DNA of 32,703 nt from assembly GCA_964486055.1 (NCBI GenBank), contig CAZALE010000013.1:1-32703 (forward strand). Direction: 5' to 3'. Under the pieces are notes generated by a model, which was given only the letters and a program-made list of their open reading frames with translations, made no database searches and was not told the origin of the DNA. Shown piece by piece: positions 15,470-23,033 of the stretch; within the stretch, counting starts at the first letter, position 1, and each line of letters opens with the position of its first letter. Source of the DNA: J014 sp964486055. GTDB taxonomy: Bacteria; Acidobacteriota; Blastocatellia; Pyrinomonadales; Pyrinomonadaceae. The position numbers were made by a program, and so were the translations under genes.

Positions 15470-17129
15470 TTTCCCTCTCGCTTTTAAGTGTCTTCATGGA
15501 CGAGAAAGTTCGAATACTCATTGCTTTCCCGAAAAATCTTAAGTATGTAAGATTAAACATCAATCTCAAATGCCCCAGGATGGTTTTCATGGTTTTCATT
15601 TTGGAAAAGCCGAAGAGTCTAACCTCTAATGTAGCTGGCCACTCAATTACCTTACCACCGCCGATCAAAATTTTCCCCATCATCTCAGCAATGCCCAAAA
15701 AGTCGGTATGAGTAAGCGAAATATTCGATACTCTTTTCTTGCGATAAACCCTGAAACAACTCGTATAAGTGGCTACTTCAGAATCTAGCAACCTCTGATA
15801 AAGTTTCGAGGCTGCCTTTGATAGAAATAACCGCCATTTTGGAACATTTTTAACCATGCCATCTGGATGATAAGGTGATGCAGTGACCAAATCCACATCC
15901 TCAGTAAGTAATGGAATCATTTTTATAAGGTTGTGAGGGTCATAACTGCAATCGCAATCAATGGAGCAAACAATGTCGGTTTCAGCTGCCCGAAGTCCAG
16001 TCATTATCCCAGCCGCTACTCCTAAATTTTTCTCATGTCGCAGGATTTTTACTCTTGGTTTACTAGAAAACAAATCGATAAGTTTTTCATAAGTTTCATC
16101 AGTACTTGCATCGTCAACAAAAATAAAATGAGCTTTGTATCCTTCTTTTTCCAAAACTGTCTCCAGTTCAGAGAGCGTCTTTGCTAAAAACCCCAGTGAT
16201 TCTGCCTCGTTATAACATGGCACCACTATGGTTATAGGTATCTGAAAATTACTGGTTAGATGAACCTGCTCTATATGTCTATCAGCTCGTGCCTCAAAAA
16301 TCTTGCTCTCCGCATTTATACCTAGATACTCTGCAATGCTGCAAAATTGATGTTTTTTAAGAGTTTCATTAATTATCCACTCCATCTTGTCCAGTTTTCT
16401 GTAATGACGGATTTTGTTAAGAAAAGTAGCAGCATTTATCCTGGGCTGATTATTATCTAATTCCCAAACATGAAAGTAAAAAATAAACGGGGAGTTACTC
16501 TCTTGAATCCACTGATTCACGAATATCCGCATGAAAGTGTAGGGAATCTGGCGAAAATAATTTCCACCAGCAATAGGTAATAAACCGATCTTCAAGTCTT
16601 TGGTTGGATATGGGAGTTCCCAAATCTCCCTGTTGCCGATGCGAATCTTATGCGCATAGCGTTCTTGGTTTTTCTTTCTCGGAAGAAACGAGGCATCATA
16701 CTCAAAACCCTCCTCAGCTAAAATTTCAAATATCCACTTATCTCGTTCATAGTTTAGCTTTTCAGCAGCGCGATAGCCTTTTATTCGCTGCCCGCAGGCG
16801 TCCTCTAAAGCTTTATTTGTTTTTATTAGATCTTGCCGAAATTCTTCTGGGGATAGATACCGCAAAGGTCTATGATAGAAACCCCTAGATGCAACCTCAT
16901 GCCCACGAGAAACTATCTCCCTAACTAGCTCTGGGCTTTGCTCAGCAATCCAACCAAGCACGAAAAAAGTTGCTTTTGTCTCTAAATTATCAAGTAAATC
17001 TAGAACCTTGCGAGTATTAACCTCATACCTAGTCTCAAATCTCGTCCAGTTTTTTTCTTGGATTAAATCGCCAAAGGCTCCTACCTGAAAATAGTCTTCT
17101 ACCAGAATTGTTAATAAATGGTTACTCAC
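15453..17129 (-). CDS. XrtA-type polysaccharide deacetylase domain fused to a GT2 glycosyltransferase
   Basis: The 558-residue protein has two parts. Residues 1-270 follow the exosortase(XrtA)-associated deacetylase family, with 'VEDYFQVGAF' at the start and the DUF3473-like end 'FYFHVWELDNNQPR' plus 'RHYRKLDKM'. Residues 297-535 are a family-2 glycosyltransferase: 'IVVPCYNEAESL', 'FVDDASTDET' and a DxD at 391-393, resembling dolichyl-phosphate-mannose/undecaprenyl-phosphate transferases; no clear membrane helix follows. Two deacetylase residues are changed: the first motif-1 Asp is Leu 9, and the first His of the metal pair is Arg 82 ('SRGFYH'), although Asp 12 and His 86 remain. The deacetylase half may therefore be non-catalytic. 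The start is GTG at 17129. It is the first gene of the glycan operon, transcribed away from the TPR/ligase pair. Confidence 0.88.
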   Translation of the reverse strand: MSNHLLTILVEDYFQVGAFGDLIQEKNWTRFETRYEVNTRKVLDLLDNLETKATFFVLGWIAEQSPELVREIVSRGHEVASRGFYHRPLRYLSPEEFRQDLIKTNKALEDACGQRIKGYRAAEKLNYERDKWIFEILAEEGFEYDASFLPRKKNQERYAHKIRIGNREIWELPYPTKDLKIGLLPIAGGNYFRQIPYTFMRIFVNQWIQESNSPFIFYFHVWELDNNQPRINAATFLNKIRHYRKLDKMEWIINETLKKHQFCSIAEYLGINAESKIFEARADRHIEQVHLTSNFQIPITIVVPCYNEAESLGFLAKTLSELETVLEKEGYKAHFIFVDDASTDETYEKLIDLFSSKPRVKILRHEKNLGVAAGIMTGLRAAETDIVCSIDCDCSYDPHNLIKMIPLLTEDVDLVTASPYHPDGMVKNVPKWRLFLSKAASKLYQRLLDSEVATYTSCFRVYRKKRVSNISLTHTDFLGIAEMMGKILIGGGKVIEWPATLEVRLFGFSKMKTMKTILGHLRLMFNLTYLRFFGKAMSIRTFSSMKTLKSERENEGGN

Positions 17130-17231
17130 AGAAAGTTTAATTTTTAAAAAGATTGTCGACTTACTTTCTGAACATTATAAAGATGCAATTGATTAATTTT
17201 TCTTGTATGATTTTCAAATCAAGGCTTTCCA

Positions 17232-18494
17232 ATGAAGTTTTTGGATACAAAACTGTTTCCAGTTCGTTTAGTTTTAGCATTGATGTTAGCCGCCGCTATT
17301 TTCTTCGGATGGCAATCATTTAAATTGCAGATTGCTAGTACGATCGCTGAGTATACATCACCTTTTAGTCCCGATGCAAAAATAAAAGCTGAGTATGCCT
17401 TCTGGCTATCTCCAAATGATCCAAACGTTAGATGGTTTTTTGCTACGGTCAATAAGGATCTTCCTTCAAAGGAAAGAGCAAGGCTATATGAGGAGGTTGT
17501 TAGGGCTGCACCTTATGATTTTCGTTGGTGGATTGAACTTGCTAGAGCACGTGAGCAGGCAGATGAAATCTCAGAGGCCGAACAGGCAATAAAACAAACG
17601 ATTTCAATTGCACCTTCTTATGTATATCCAAGATGGCAAGCAGGAAATTTTTACTTGCGTTCTGGAGAGATACAAAAAGCAACAGAAGAATTTAAAAAAG
17701 CCCTCCGCCACAATACAATCTACCGACAGCAGATTTTTTCAGTTCTTTGGGATTATTTTGAGAAAGATCCAAAGGTGCTAGAAGAAATAGTAAGCGAAAT
17801 CCCCTCTGCACGAGTCGATTTGGCGCTTTTCTTTGCAGCTAAAAACTTACCTGAAGAAAGCCTCAAAATTTGGCGGCAGCTGGATGAGCGTGAGAAGAAA
17901 GACAGGCAGCAAACCGCCAGCGTTATAGCCCAAGGGCTTTTCGATAAACGTTTTTTCCGTACAGCACTAGAGTTTTCAAAAGAAATAGGTCTTGACCCTA
18001 ATGCCAATTTGGAAAAAATCACAAATGGAGGATTTGAATTACCTGTAAAACGCGAAAGTGAAGCTTACTTCGATTGGAAAATGATAGCAGCAGCAAAAAC
18101 AGAATTTAACCTGGATCCTACCAATAAGGAGGAAGGCAATCGTAGTCTTCGAATTCAATTCAATGGCTATAATGGCACTCAATTTTATCACTTCTACCAA
18201 ACCGTAGCTGTCCAACCATCAACAAAATACATTCTGAGCTTTTGGTATCGCGCTGAAAAAATAAGAACTGTTGTTCCTCCGATCATTGAAATTATCAATG
18301 CCAACGACGATAAGCCTATTAAATCTAGTCAACCATTAGTTGATACGAACGAATGGAGATTGATGGAAATAAACTTCGTTACGCCGGATAACGCTGAAGG
18401 AGTAATAGTTCGGGTGGGACGTGTAGCTTGTGGTGAACAATGTCCAATTTTCGGCACTATTTGGCTTGATGACTTTCAATTAAAAAGATTGTGA
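17232..18494 (+). CDS. Membrane-anchored TPR protein with C-terminal carbohydrate-binding-like domain
   Basis: The 420-residue protein has one N-terminal transmembrane helix (about 10-29), an alpha-helical TPR-like region (about 50-260; for example 'EEVVRAAPYDFRWWIELARA' followed by a similar repeat near 115-160), and from about 263 a beta-sandwich beginning 'NGGFELPV', with 'YHFYQTVAVQPSTKYILSFW' and ending 'GTIWLDDFQL', a pattern typical of carbohydrate-binding (CBM/galactose-binding-like) domains. It probably faces the periplasm and binds glycan or partner proteins. AAGG lies 7 bases before the ATG. The O-antigen ligase gene begins one base after its stop, so the two are almost certainly made together, and similar TPR/ligase pairs occur in exopolysaccharide loci. 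Function beyond scaffolding is not readable. Confidence 0.8.
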   Translation: MKFLDTKLFPVRLVLALMLAAAIFFGWQSFKLQIASTIAEYTSPFSPDAKIKAEYAFWLSPNDPNVRWFFATVNKDLPSKERARLYEEVVRAAPYDFRWWIELARAREQADEISEAEQAIKQTISIAPSYVYPRWQAGNFYLRSGEIQKATEEFKKALRHNTIYRQQIFSVLWDYFEKDPKVLEEIVSEIPSARVDLALFFAAKNLPEESLKIWRQLDEREKKDRQQTASVIAQGLFDKRFFRTALEFSKEIGLDPNANLEKITNGGFELPVKRESEAYFDWKMIAAAKTEFNLDPTNKEEGNRSLRIQFNGYNGTQFYHFYQTVAVQPSTKYILSFWYRAEKIRTVVPPIIEIINANDDKPIKSSQPLVDTNEWRLMEINFVTPDNAEGVIVRVGRVACGEQCPIFGTIWLDDFQLKRL

Positions 18495-18495
18495 T

Positions 18496-19884
18496 ATGCC
18501 AAGCAAGCTTATTTTCTTGATAATTTGCTCTACCATAGTGCTTTGCACGCTTCTTTATGGCGCCGTGCATCAACCTATACTTTCCTTGTTCTATCTAGGT
18601 ACAGCTTTGATACTCATCCTGTGGGTATTCGACTCAATCTCAAGTGGCCAGCTTCGATACAATGCACATCCTCTACAAATACCCATCATTGCCACGATCC
18701 TCTACGGAATAATTCAAATAATCCCATTTGGTTACATACCAGATATAGCAGGCGTCAGGGACATTCCAAATACTATCTCGATAGATCCATTCGCCACGAA
18801 ACTTTCAGTCATGCATTTTTTTGCCTTGCTTGTCTATTTTTCTGCCGTTCTAACATTTGTTGATTCTGCCAAACGCCTCAAGAAGCTAGTTACGCTTATA
18901 ATTGTCTTCGGCTTTTTATACTCTTTTTATTCCATTCTTCAATCAGTTCTCAGTCCTGGAAAAATTTATGGTATTTACGAGGTCCCTCTTGCACAACCTT
19001 TCGGTTCTTTCGTAAATCGCCATAATTTCGCGGCTTTCATGGAAATGAGTCTCGCAATACCCTTGGGAATGCTTTTTGCTGGAGCCGTCCCGAAAGATAA
19101 ACGCTTACTTTACATAACCGCAATAACTCTGATGGCCGTTGCCTTGCTGCTGAGTGGTTCTAGGGGTGGACTCGTTGCCTTCCTCGCAGAACTGCTGTTT
19201 CTAATCTTCATCACAACTGATACAAAAGGCTCATCTCAGATGTTCTTCAAGGTAGCGCTTGTGATCATTTTCTTTGTCGTTACAATTCTTGGAACCATAT
19301 TTGTTGGCGGTGAATCAACCCTCACGAGAATTGCAGAAACGGCTCAATCCAACGATGTAACTACCAACAGACTGCATATATGGAGCGTTACCCTAAAAAT
19401 CATATCTCACTATCCTATTTTCGGCGTCGGACTTGGAGCCTTTCCTCAAGCTTATACAAAATTCGATTCATTGAGTGGACTCGAGAGAGTAGAGCAAGCA
19501 CATAACGACTATTTACAGGTTCTCACAGATGCCGGCATTTTTGGGGTTATATTTGCTTTTATTTTCGTCTCTTATTTAGTAAAAACCGGCATCAGAAGTA
19601 TTAAAACAACGAATAATTTCCGAAGAGCGGTTGCCATAGGTGCGCTTTCTGGATGTTTTGCGATTCTCGTCCATAGCATATTCGATTTTGTACTCCATGT
19701 AACGGCGATAGCTGTTATGTTTGTTACGCTCTGCGCGATCGTGGTTATAAGCGGAAACAGTTTCCCTGATGACGAGCCAGATAAAAAACATCGTAAGCGC
19801 AAGCGGAAACAGAAAGCCGAACTAAAAACAATAGATAATTCGGTAGAACTGCAGAAAAATACGAGAGACTCTACAGAGGTTTAA
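18496..19884 (+). CDS. O-antigen ligase / polymerase family membrane protein (Wzy_C)
   Basis: These integral membrane enzymes polymerise glycan repeat units or ligate them to an acceptor, using polyprenyl-linked donors on the periplasmic face. The 462-residue protein has around ten hydrophobic segments; the conserved central 'LLSGSRGG' with Arg 223; and the large periplasmic loop with 'PIFGVGLGAF' and 'QAHNDYLQVLTDAG', whose His 336 is the family's key residue. The C-terminal 35-40 residues are strongly basic then polar and should be cytoplasmic. The ATG is one base after the TPR gene's stop (TGATATG), indicating coupling. In this setting it is the likely terminal assembly enzyme for the glycan encoded by the divergent operon. 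Ligase versus polymerase cannot be separated by sequence alone. Confidence 0.9.
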   Translation: MPSKLIFLIICSTIVLCTLLYGAVHQPILSLFYLGTALILILWVFDSISSGQLRYNAHPLQIPIIATILYGIIQIIPFGYIPDIAGVRDIPNTISIDPFATKLSVMHFFALLVYFSAVLTFVDSAKRLKKLVTLIIVFGFLYSFYSILQSVLSPGKIYGIYEVPLAQPFGSFVNRHNFAAFMEMSLAIPLGMLFAGAVPKDKRLLYITAITLMAVALLLSGSRGGLVAFLAELLFLIFITTDTKGSSQMFFKVALVIIFFVVTILGTIFVGGESTLTRIAETAQSNDVTTNRLHIWSVTLKIISHYPIFGVGLGAFPQAYTKFDSLSGLERVEQAHNDYLQVLTDAGIFGVIFAFIFVSYLVKTGIRSIKTTNNFRRAVAIGALSGCFAILVHSIFDFVLHVTAIAVMFVTLCAIVVISGNSFPDDEPDKKHRKRKRKQKAELKTIDNSVELQKNTRDSTEV

Positions 19885-20050
19885 TTAGGTCGATCTCAAA
19901 ATTGTTTTCACATTCTGCACATGATTGCAGCGTCCTTGTATATATTTTCATTTTTGTGTTGAAGGGCACTCGTTCTGAAAAATAATGCAGCTCATGAGTC
20001 GATAAGATTTCCGGGAAACTTGCACAGCTTTAAGAAAAAGTATCCTATTT

Positions 20051-20950
20051 TTATCGCTCGGTTATTGTTTCATTCTCAGATGTTTCGGCTATCGGTTTCA
20101 TGGAATCAGCCTCGCTCTTAGCACCTGATATCAGTACATTAAAAATGTACCATAGCAAACCGTGTGACACATATCCGATTGCTAATATGATCAGAATATA
20201 GTGAGAATAGAGCCAGATGAGCATGCCGATTCCAGCAACGACAAGAATCAGATAGAGACTGTTGCGACCTGCACCGACTGTCTTAAAACTTGAGTAGCGA
20301 ATCGTGCTAACCATTAACAAAGCGAGGATAGCAACTAGGATCATCATCAAACTCGCATAGAGAGCAGCTTGAGCATGTGAACTCAAGGGGGCAGGCGTAT
20401 AGTGCACTATTGCAGCTATTAATCCAGCAGCTGGTGGTATTGGCAGACCAATGAAATTTTTTTTGTCAGTTTTTACTGTTCCTTCCATTAAAACTCTGGG
20501 TCGAGTGGCCTGAATGTTAAATCTGGCTAGCCTGAATGTCCCGCACATTAGGTACATGAATAAAACAAAAAGCCCCAAATTGTACAGTTGACTTCCTTCT
20601 GGAAAGACTAAACCAATACCCCATGAGTAAAGTAATATGACTGGGGCTATACCGAAAGTTAGAACATCAGCTAGGGAATCTAATTGAACTCCTATCTCGG
20701 TTGTAGTCTTAGTCATTCTGGCTATTCGCCCATCGAGGATATCACATAGAATCGCATATCCTATGGCAGCTGCAGCGTAATCAAAATATTCACTCGCCAA
20801 TTTCTGATCTACAAAATTAGCTTGAAAACCACGTAAAGAGTAGATGACTGATAGGAATCCCAGCGCTGCATTAGTAGCAGTAAATGCCGAAGGTATAAGA
20901 TAAAGCCCTTTTTTTAATCCTTTGTGCGATTTTTCCGTAGTTTCTTCCAT
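20051..20950 (-). CDS. pssA: CDP-diacylglycerol-serine O-phosphatidyltransferase
   Basis: PssA joins serine to CDP-diacylglycerol to make phosphatidylserine, the precursor of phosphatidylethanolamine. The complete CDP-alcohol phosphatidyltransferase motif is present: Asp 73-Gly 74, Ala 77-Arg 78, Gly 87, Asp 91 and Asp 95 (D-G-x2-A-R-x8-G-x3-D-x3-D). The 299 residues carry about seven to eight membrane helices, with 'FTATNAALGFLSVIY' as the first, and 'FIGLPIPPAAG' between later helices, typical of bacterial type-II PssA. Length is slightly above the common 230-280 because of a charged C-terminal tail. No phosphatidylserine decarboxylase gene is adjacent. It lies 57 bases after the reductase gene with no clear ribosome binding site. 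Confidence 0.92.
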   Translation of the reverse strand: MEETTEKSHKGLKKGLYLIPSAFTATNAALGFLSVIYSLRGFQANFVDQKLASEYFDYAAAAIGYAILCDILDGRIARMTKTTTEIGVQLDSLADVLTFGIAPVILLYSWGIGLVFPEGSQLYNLGLFVLFMYLMCGTFRLARFNIQATRPRVLMEGTVKTDKKNFIGLPIPPAAGLIAAIVHYTPAPLSSHAQAALYASLMMILVAILALLMVSTIRYSSFKTVGAGRNSLYLILVVAGIGMLIWLYSHYILIILAIGYVSHGLLWYIFNVLISGAKSEADSMKPIAETSENETITER

Positions 20951-21007
20951 TGTTTTTGTAACATTTCTGTTTCATTTTACGAATTGTGAAATTAGAAAGC
21001 AAAATTT

Positions 21008-21946
21008 TCAGAGGTTCAGAACTAATTTGGGAGTCTTGGACCTAGAGCAACATATGGTCATTTTGCGGTTGGAAGCTTTTTCGGCTGGCGATAGAACTTC
21101 GTCCCTGTGATCGGGAATTCCCTCTAAAACCTCGGTCTCACAAGTGCCACATATACCTGCTTCGCATGAGAAAGGAACATCTATACACTGTTCCAAGAGT
21201 ACTCGTAGTATTGTCTGCCCTTTCTCAATTTTGAAGCTTTTCCCACTCCTTGCGAGTTCCACTATGAAGCTTTCATCTTCTTCAGTAACGATAGGCTTGA
21301 AGTATTCAATATGAATTTGTTCAGACGGGAAATCAGTTGTTGCTTTTCGAAAAGCTTCAATCATAGACGTAGGACCACAGCAATACAAGTGAGCATCCCT
21401 TGGTGCTTGTCTGACAGCTGAGTAAATATCGAAGACATCCCCAGCTTCTTCATCAAAATGGAAGATGACTTGTGGGAATTTTTTAAGTTCTTCATAAAAT
21501 GCCATCTCTTGTTTATTTTTGCAGGCGTAGTACAATGTCCAATCTTCTCTTCCTATTTTCTTGAGATAGTTCACCATCGAGTAAATTGGTGTAATTCCTA
21601 TGCCTCCTGCAAAAAATATGCTCCTATTAGCATCAATTCGCAAAGGAAAGCTATTTTGCGGAGGCTCTATGTAGAGAATATCTCCAACCTTTAACCTCTC
21701 ATGAATGTAAATAGATCCGCCTGAGCTATTTTTATCTTTCTTTACGGCGACTTGATAACTATCTGGATTTTTTTCAGCACGTAGCAATGAATAATGCCTA
21801 ACCATGCCATTAGGTAGATGAATTCCAATATGAGCACCAGGTTCAGAATCAGGCAAGCTTGTGCCATCTATGGATATAAATTCGTAAAGATTTATGTCAT
21901 TAGCTAAAGGAATAATCGAACGTATCTGAGTTTGTATTAACTGCAT
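21008..21946 (-). CDS. Phthalate-dioxygenase-reductase-type oxidoreductase (FMN/NAD/[2Fe-2S])
   Basis: Such reductases pass electrons from NAD(P)H through flavin to a C-terminal plant-type [2Fe-2S] cluster and on to a Rieske oxygenase. In order the 312 residues show the flavin motif 'RHYSLLR' (50-56), the nucleotide-binding 'AGGIGITPIYSM' (113-124), 'YCCGPTSMIEAF' (188-199), and the ferredoxin domain with Cys 261, 266, 269 and 299 ('CEAGICGTC ... ICCSRS'). The domain order flavin, NAD, ferredoxin and the 'DHRDEVLSPAEK' segment place it in the phthalate/vanillate reductase family. GGAGA lies 6-7 bases before the ATG. No oxygenase subunit is in the window; its neighbours are a lipoprotein peptidase-like gene and pssA, so its partner is unknown. 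Confidence 0.9.
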   Translation of the reverse strand: MQLIQTQIRSIIPLANDINLYEFISIDGTSLPDSEPGAHIGIHLPNGMVRHYSLLRAEKNPDSYQVAVKKDKNSSGGSIYIHERLKVGDILYIEPPQNSFPLRIDANRSIFFAGGIGITPIYSMVNYLKKIGREDWTLYYACKNKQEMAFYEELKKFPQVIFHFDEEAGDVFDIYSAVRQAPRDAHLYCCGPTSMIEAFRKATTDFPSEQIHIEYFKPIVTEEDESFIVELARSGKSFKIEKGQTILRVLLEQCIDVPFSCEAGICGTCETEVLEGIPDHRDEVLSPAEKASNRKMTICCSRSKTPKLVLNL

Positions 21947-21979
21947 TTTGTCTCCTCGAGGTATTCTTATGAATCAAAT

Positions 21980-22894
21980 CTATGGAAGATCTGGGACCCA
22001 AAAATCCCCGGCGACCTTTTTAAGGCCAAGGGATTCTAATTCGCCTTCATCACGACCTAGAAATGTGAAATGCGGCTCGTCTTTCCTAACTGTGCGAAAC
22101 CAGCCATATTTGTTCATTATCTTCCGTATCCGTTCATCTGAATACTCGTTGATATCAAGAGCTAACATTAGAAGATGTTGAGAAGTTCCCGGAGCTGCTA
22201 CAGAGCGAAGAATGGGGCCGTTAAAATAAGTATTGAAGAAAATCCCTTGCTTCTCAAGATTTAAAACTTCCTTTACTTGCTCACGAATGTTTAGTGATTT
22301 TAGATAATCAACTTTGTCCTTAGTTAATTTGCCTTTTTTCATCCAGTAATTGCAGGCTGGTTCAAAACGCGAATTCCATAGCCGAAAAGTATCAGCAAAG
22401 CTTCGTTTTGCTGCTTCAGAGCCTTCTCGAGGAGTTATGTCAAGACCTAAGGATTGAGCTTCGTTCCTTGCTGCTAAATACGCATTCATTGCCTCTGTCT
22501 GTAACTCAATCAATGCACCTGCTATCTGCACGCTAGTTGAGGGAACAGAGCTTTGGAACTCCATTACCTTCTCCTCATTCTCAAAAAAGCACACATTCGG
22601 TATGCGAACTTTTACTGGCGAGGCTAAATAAACGGCGCCATACTCACGTATTATGGTACTCTCAATCTCATCATTTAAGTCACAAAATTGCTCCAAGTTG
22701 ATGCCACGTTCATTGAGATTTCCTTCCAAATTTGAGAGAAAGACATTATCAAAAGATTTTTTCTCTGGGGTTTTCATGAGTTTTGCCGATTGCTCAATTT
22801 TTTCAGAGTTCGAGTAAGTGTCTAGCTTATCAGTATGCCTGATGCAAGCTGATAAAAATGATAAAACGCATAAAATCAGAAGCTTACGTTTCAC
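21980..22894 (-). CDS. Lipoprotein with M15 (VanY-like) D,D-carboxypeptidase-like domain
   Basis: The 304-residue protein starts with a lipoprotein signal (lipobox LSAC, lipidated Cys 17), so it should sit on a membrane facing the periplasm. A helical region of about 180 residues precedes a C-terminal zone with the M15 zinc-ligand layout: His 240 and Asp 247 in 'TSQHLLMLALDI' (S-x-H-x6-D) and His 275 in 'DEPHFTFLG'. M15 enzymes trim D-Ala from peptidoglycan stem peptides. The usual Gly in SxHxxGxAxD is replaced ('LLMLALD'), so this is a divergent member and activity is not assured. The start is GTG. It is 33 bases upstream of the reductase gene. I am moderately sure of the fold and less sure of activity. 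Confidence 0.65.
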   Translation of the reverse strand: MKRKLLILCVLSFLSACIRHTDKLDTYSNSEKIEQSAKLMKTPEKKSFDNVFLSNLEGNLNERGINLEQFCDLNDEIESTIIREYGAVYLASPVKVRIPNVCFFENEEKVMEFQSSVPSTSVQIAGALIELQTEAMNAYLAARNEAQSLGLDITPREGSEAAKRSFADTFRLWNSRFEPACNYWMKKGKLTKDKVDYLKSLNIREQVKEVLNLEKQGIFFNTYFNGPILRSVAAPGTSQHLLMLALDINEYSDERIRKIMNKYGWFRTVRKDEPHFTFLGRDEGELESLGLKKVAGDFWVPDLP

Positions 22895-22940
22895 AGGCTC
22901 ATAGATATTTTACTGAATTCATGGGCAATTTAAAAACTGC

Positions 22941-22970
22941 TTTTCATAAATGCGGCAATGATGCTAAAAT
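22941..22970 (+). promoter_or_regulatory. Candidate extended -10 promoter of the Clp ATPase gene
   Basis: TTTTCA (22941-22946) and TAAAAT (22965-22970) are 18 bases apart, and TG one base before the -10 element makes it an extended -10. It lies about 60 bases before the start codon. A TTGACA at 22977-22982 follows but has no fitting -10. Confidence 0.35.
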
Positions 22971-23022
22971 TTTAATTGACATAAATTAAACGCTCTGAAG
23001 GCATCAAAAGCTTTGGGAGCGA

Positions 23023-23027
23023 AAGGA
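23023..23027 (+). promoter_or_regulatory. Ribosome binding site AAGGA deciding the Clp start
   Basis: AAGGA is followed by two consecutive ATGs at 23031 and 23034. The spacing of 6 bases favours the second; the upstream TTG at 23013 has no site and would translate the ribosome binding site itself. Confidence 0.6.
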
Positions 23028-23033
23028 AATATG

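Noticed and set aside
17130..17231. Promoters in the divergent gap between the glycan operon and the TPR/ligase pair
   Set aside because: TATGAT occurs near 17206 on the plus strand but has no -35 element at proper spacing; two promoters must be here, yet I could not place them with support.
19885..20050. Terminator between the O-antigen ligase and pssA (convergent ends)
   Set aside because: Only a 5-bp stem (CTGCA/TGCAG near 19917) is seen, too weak to call.
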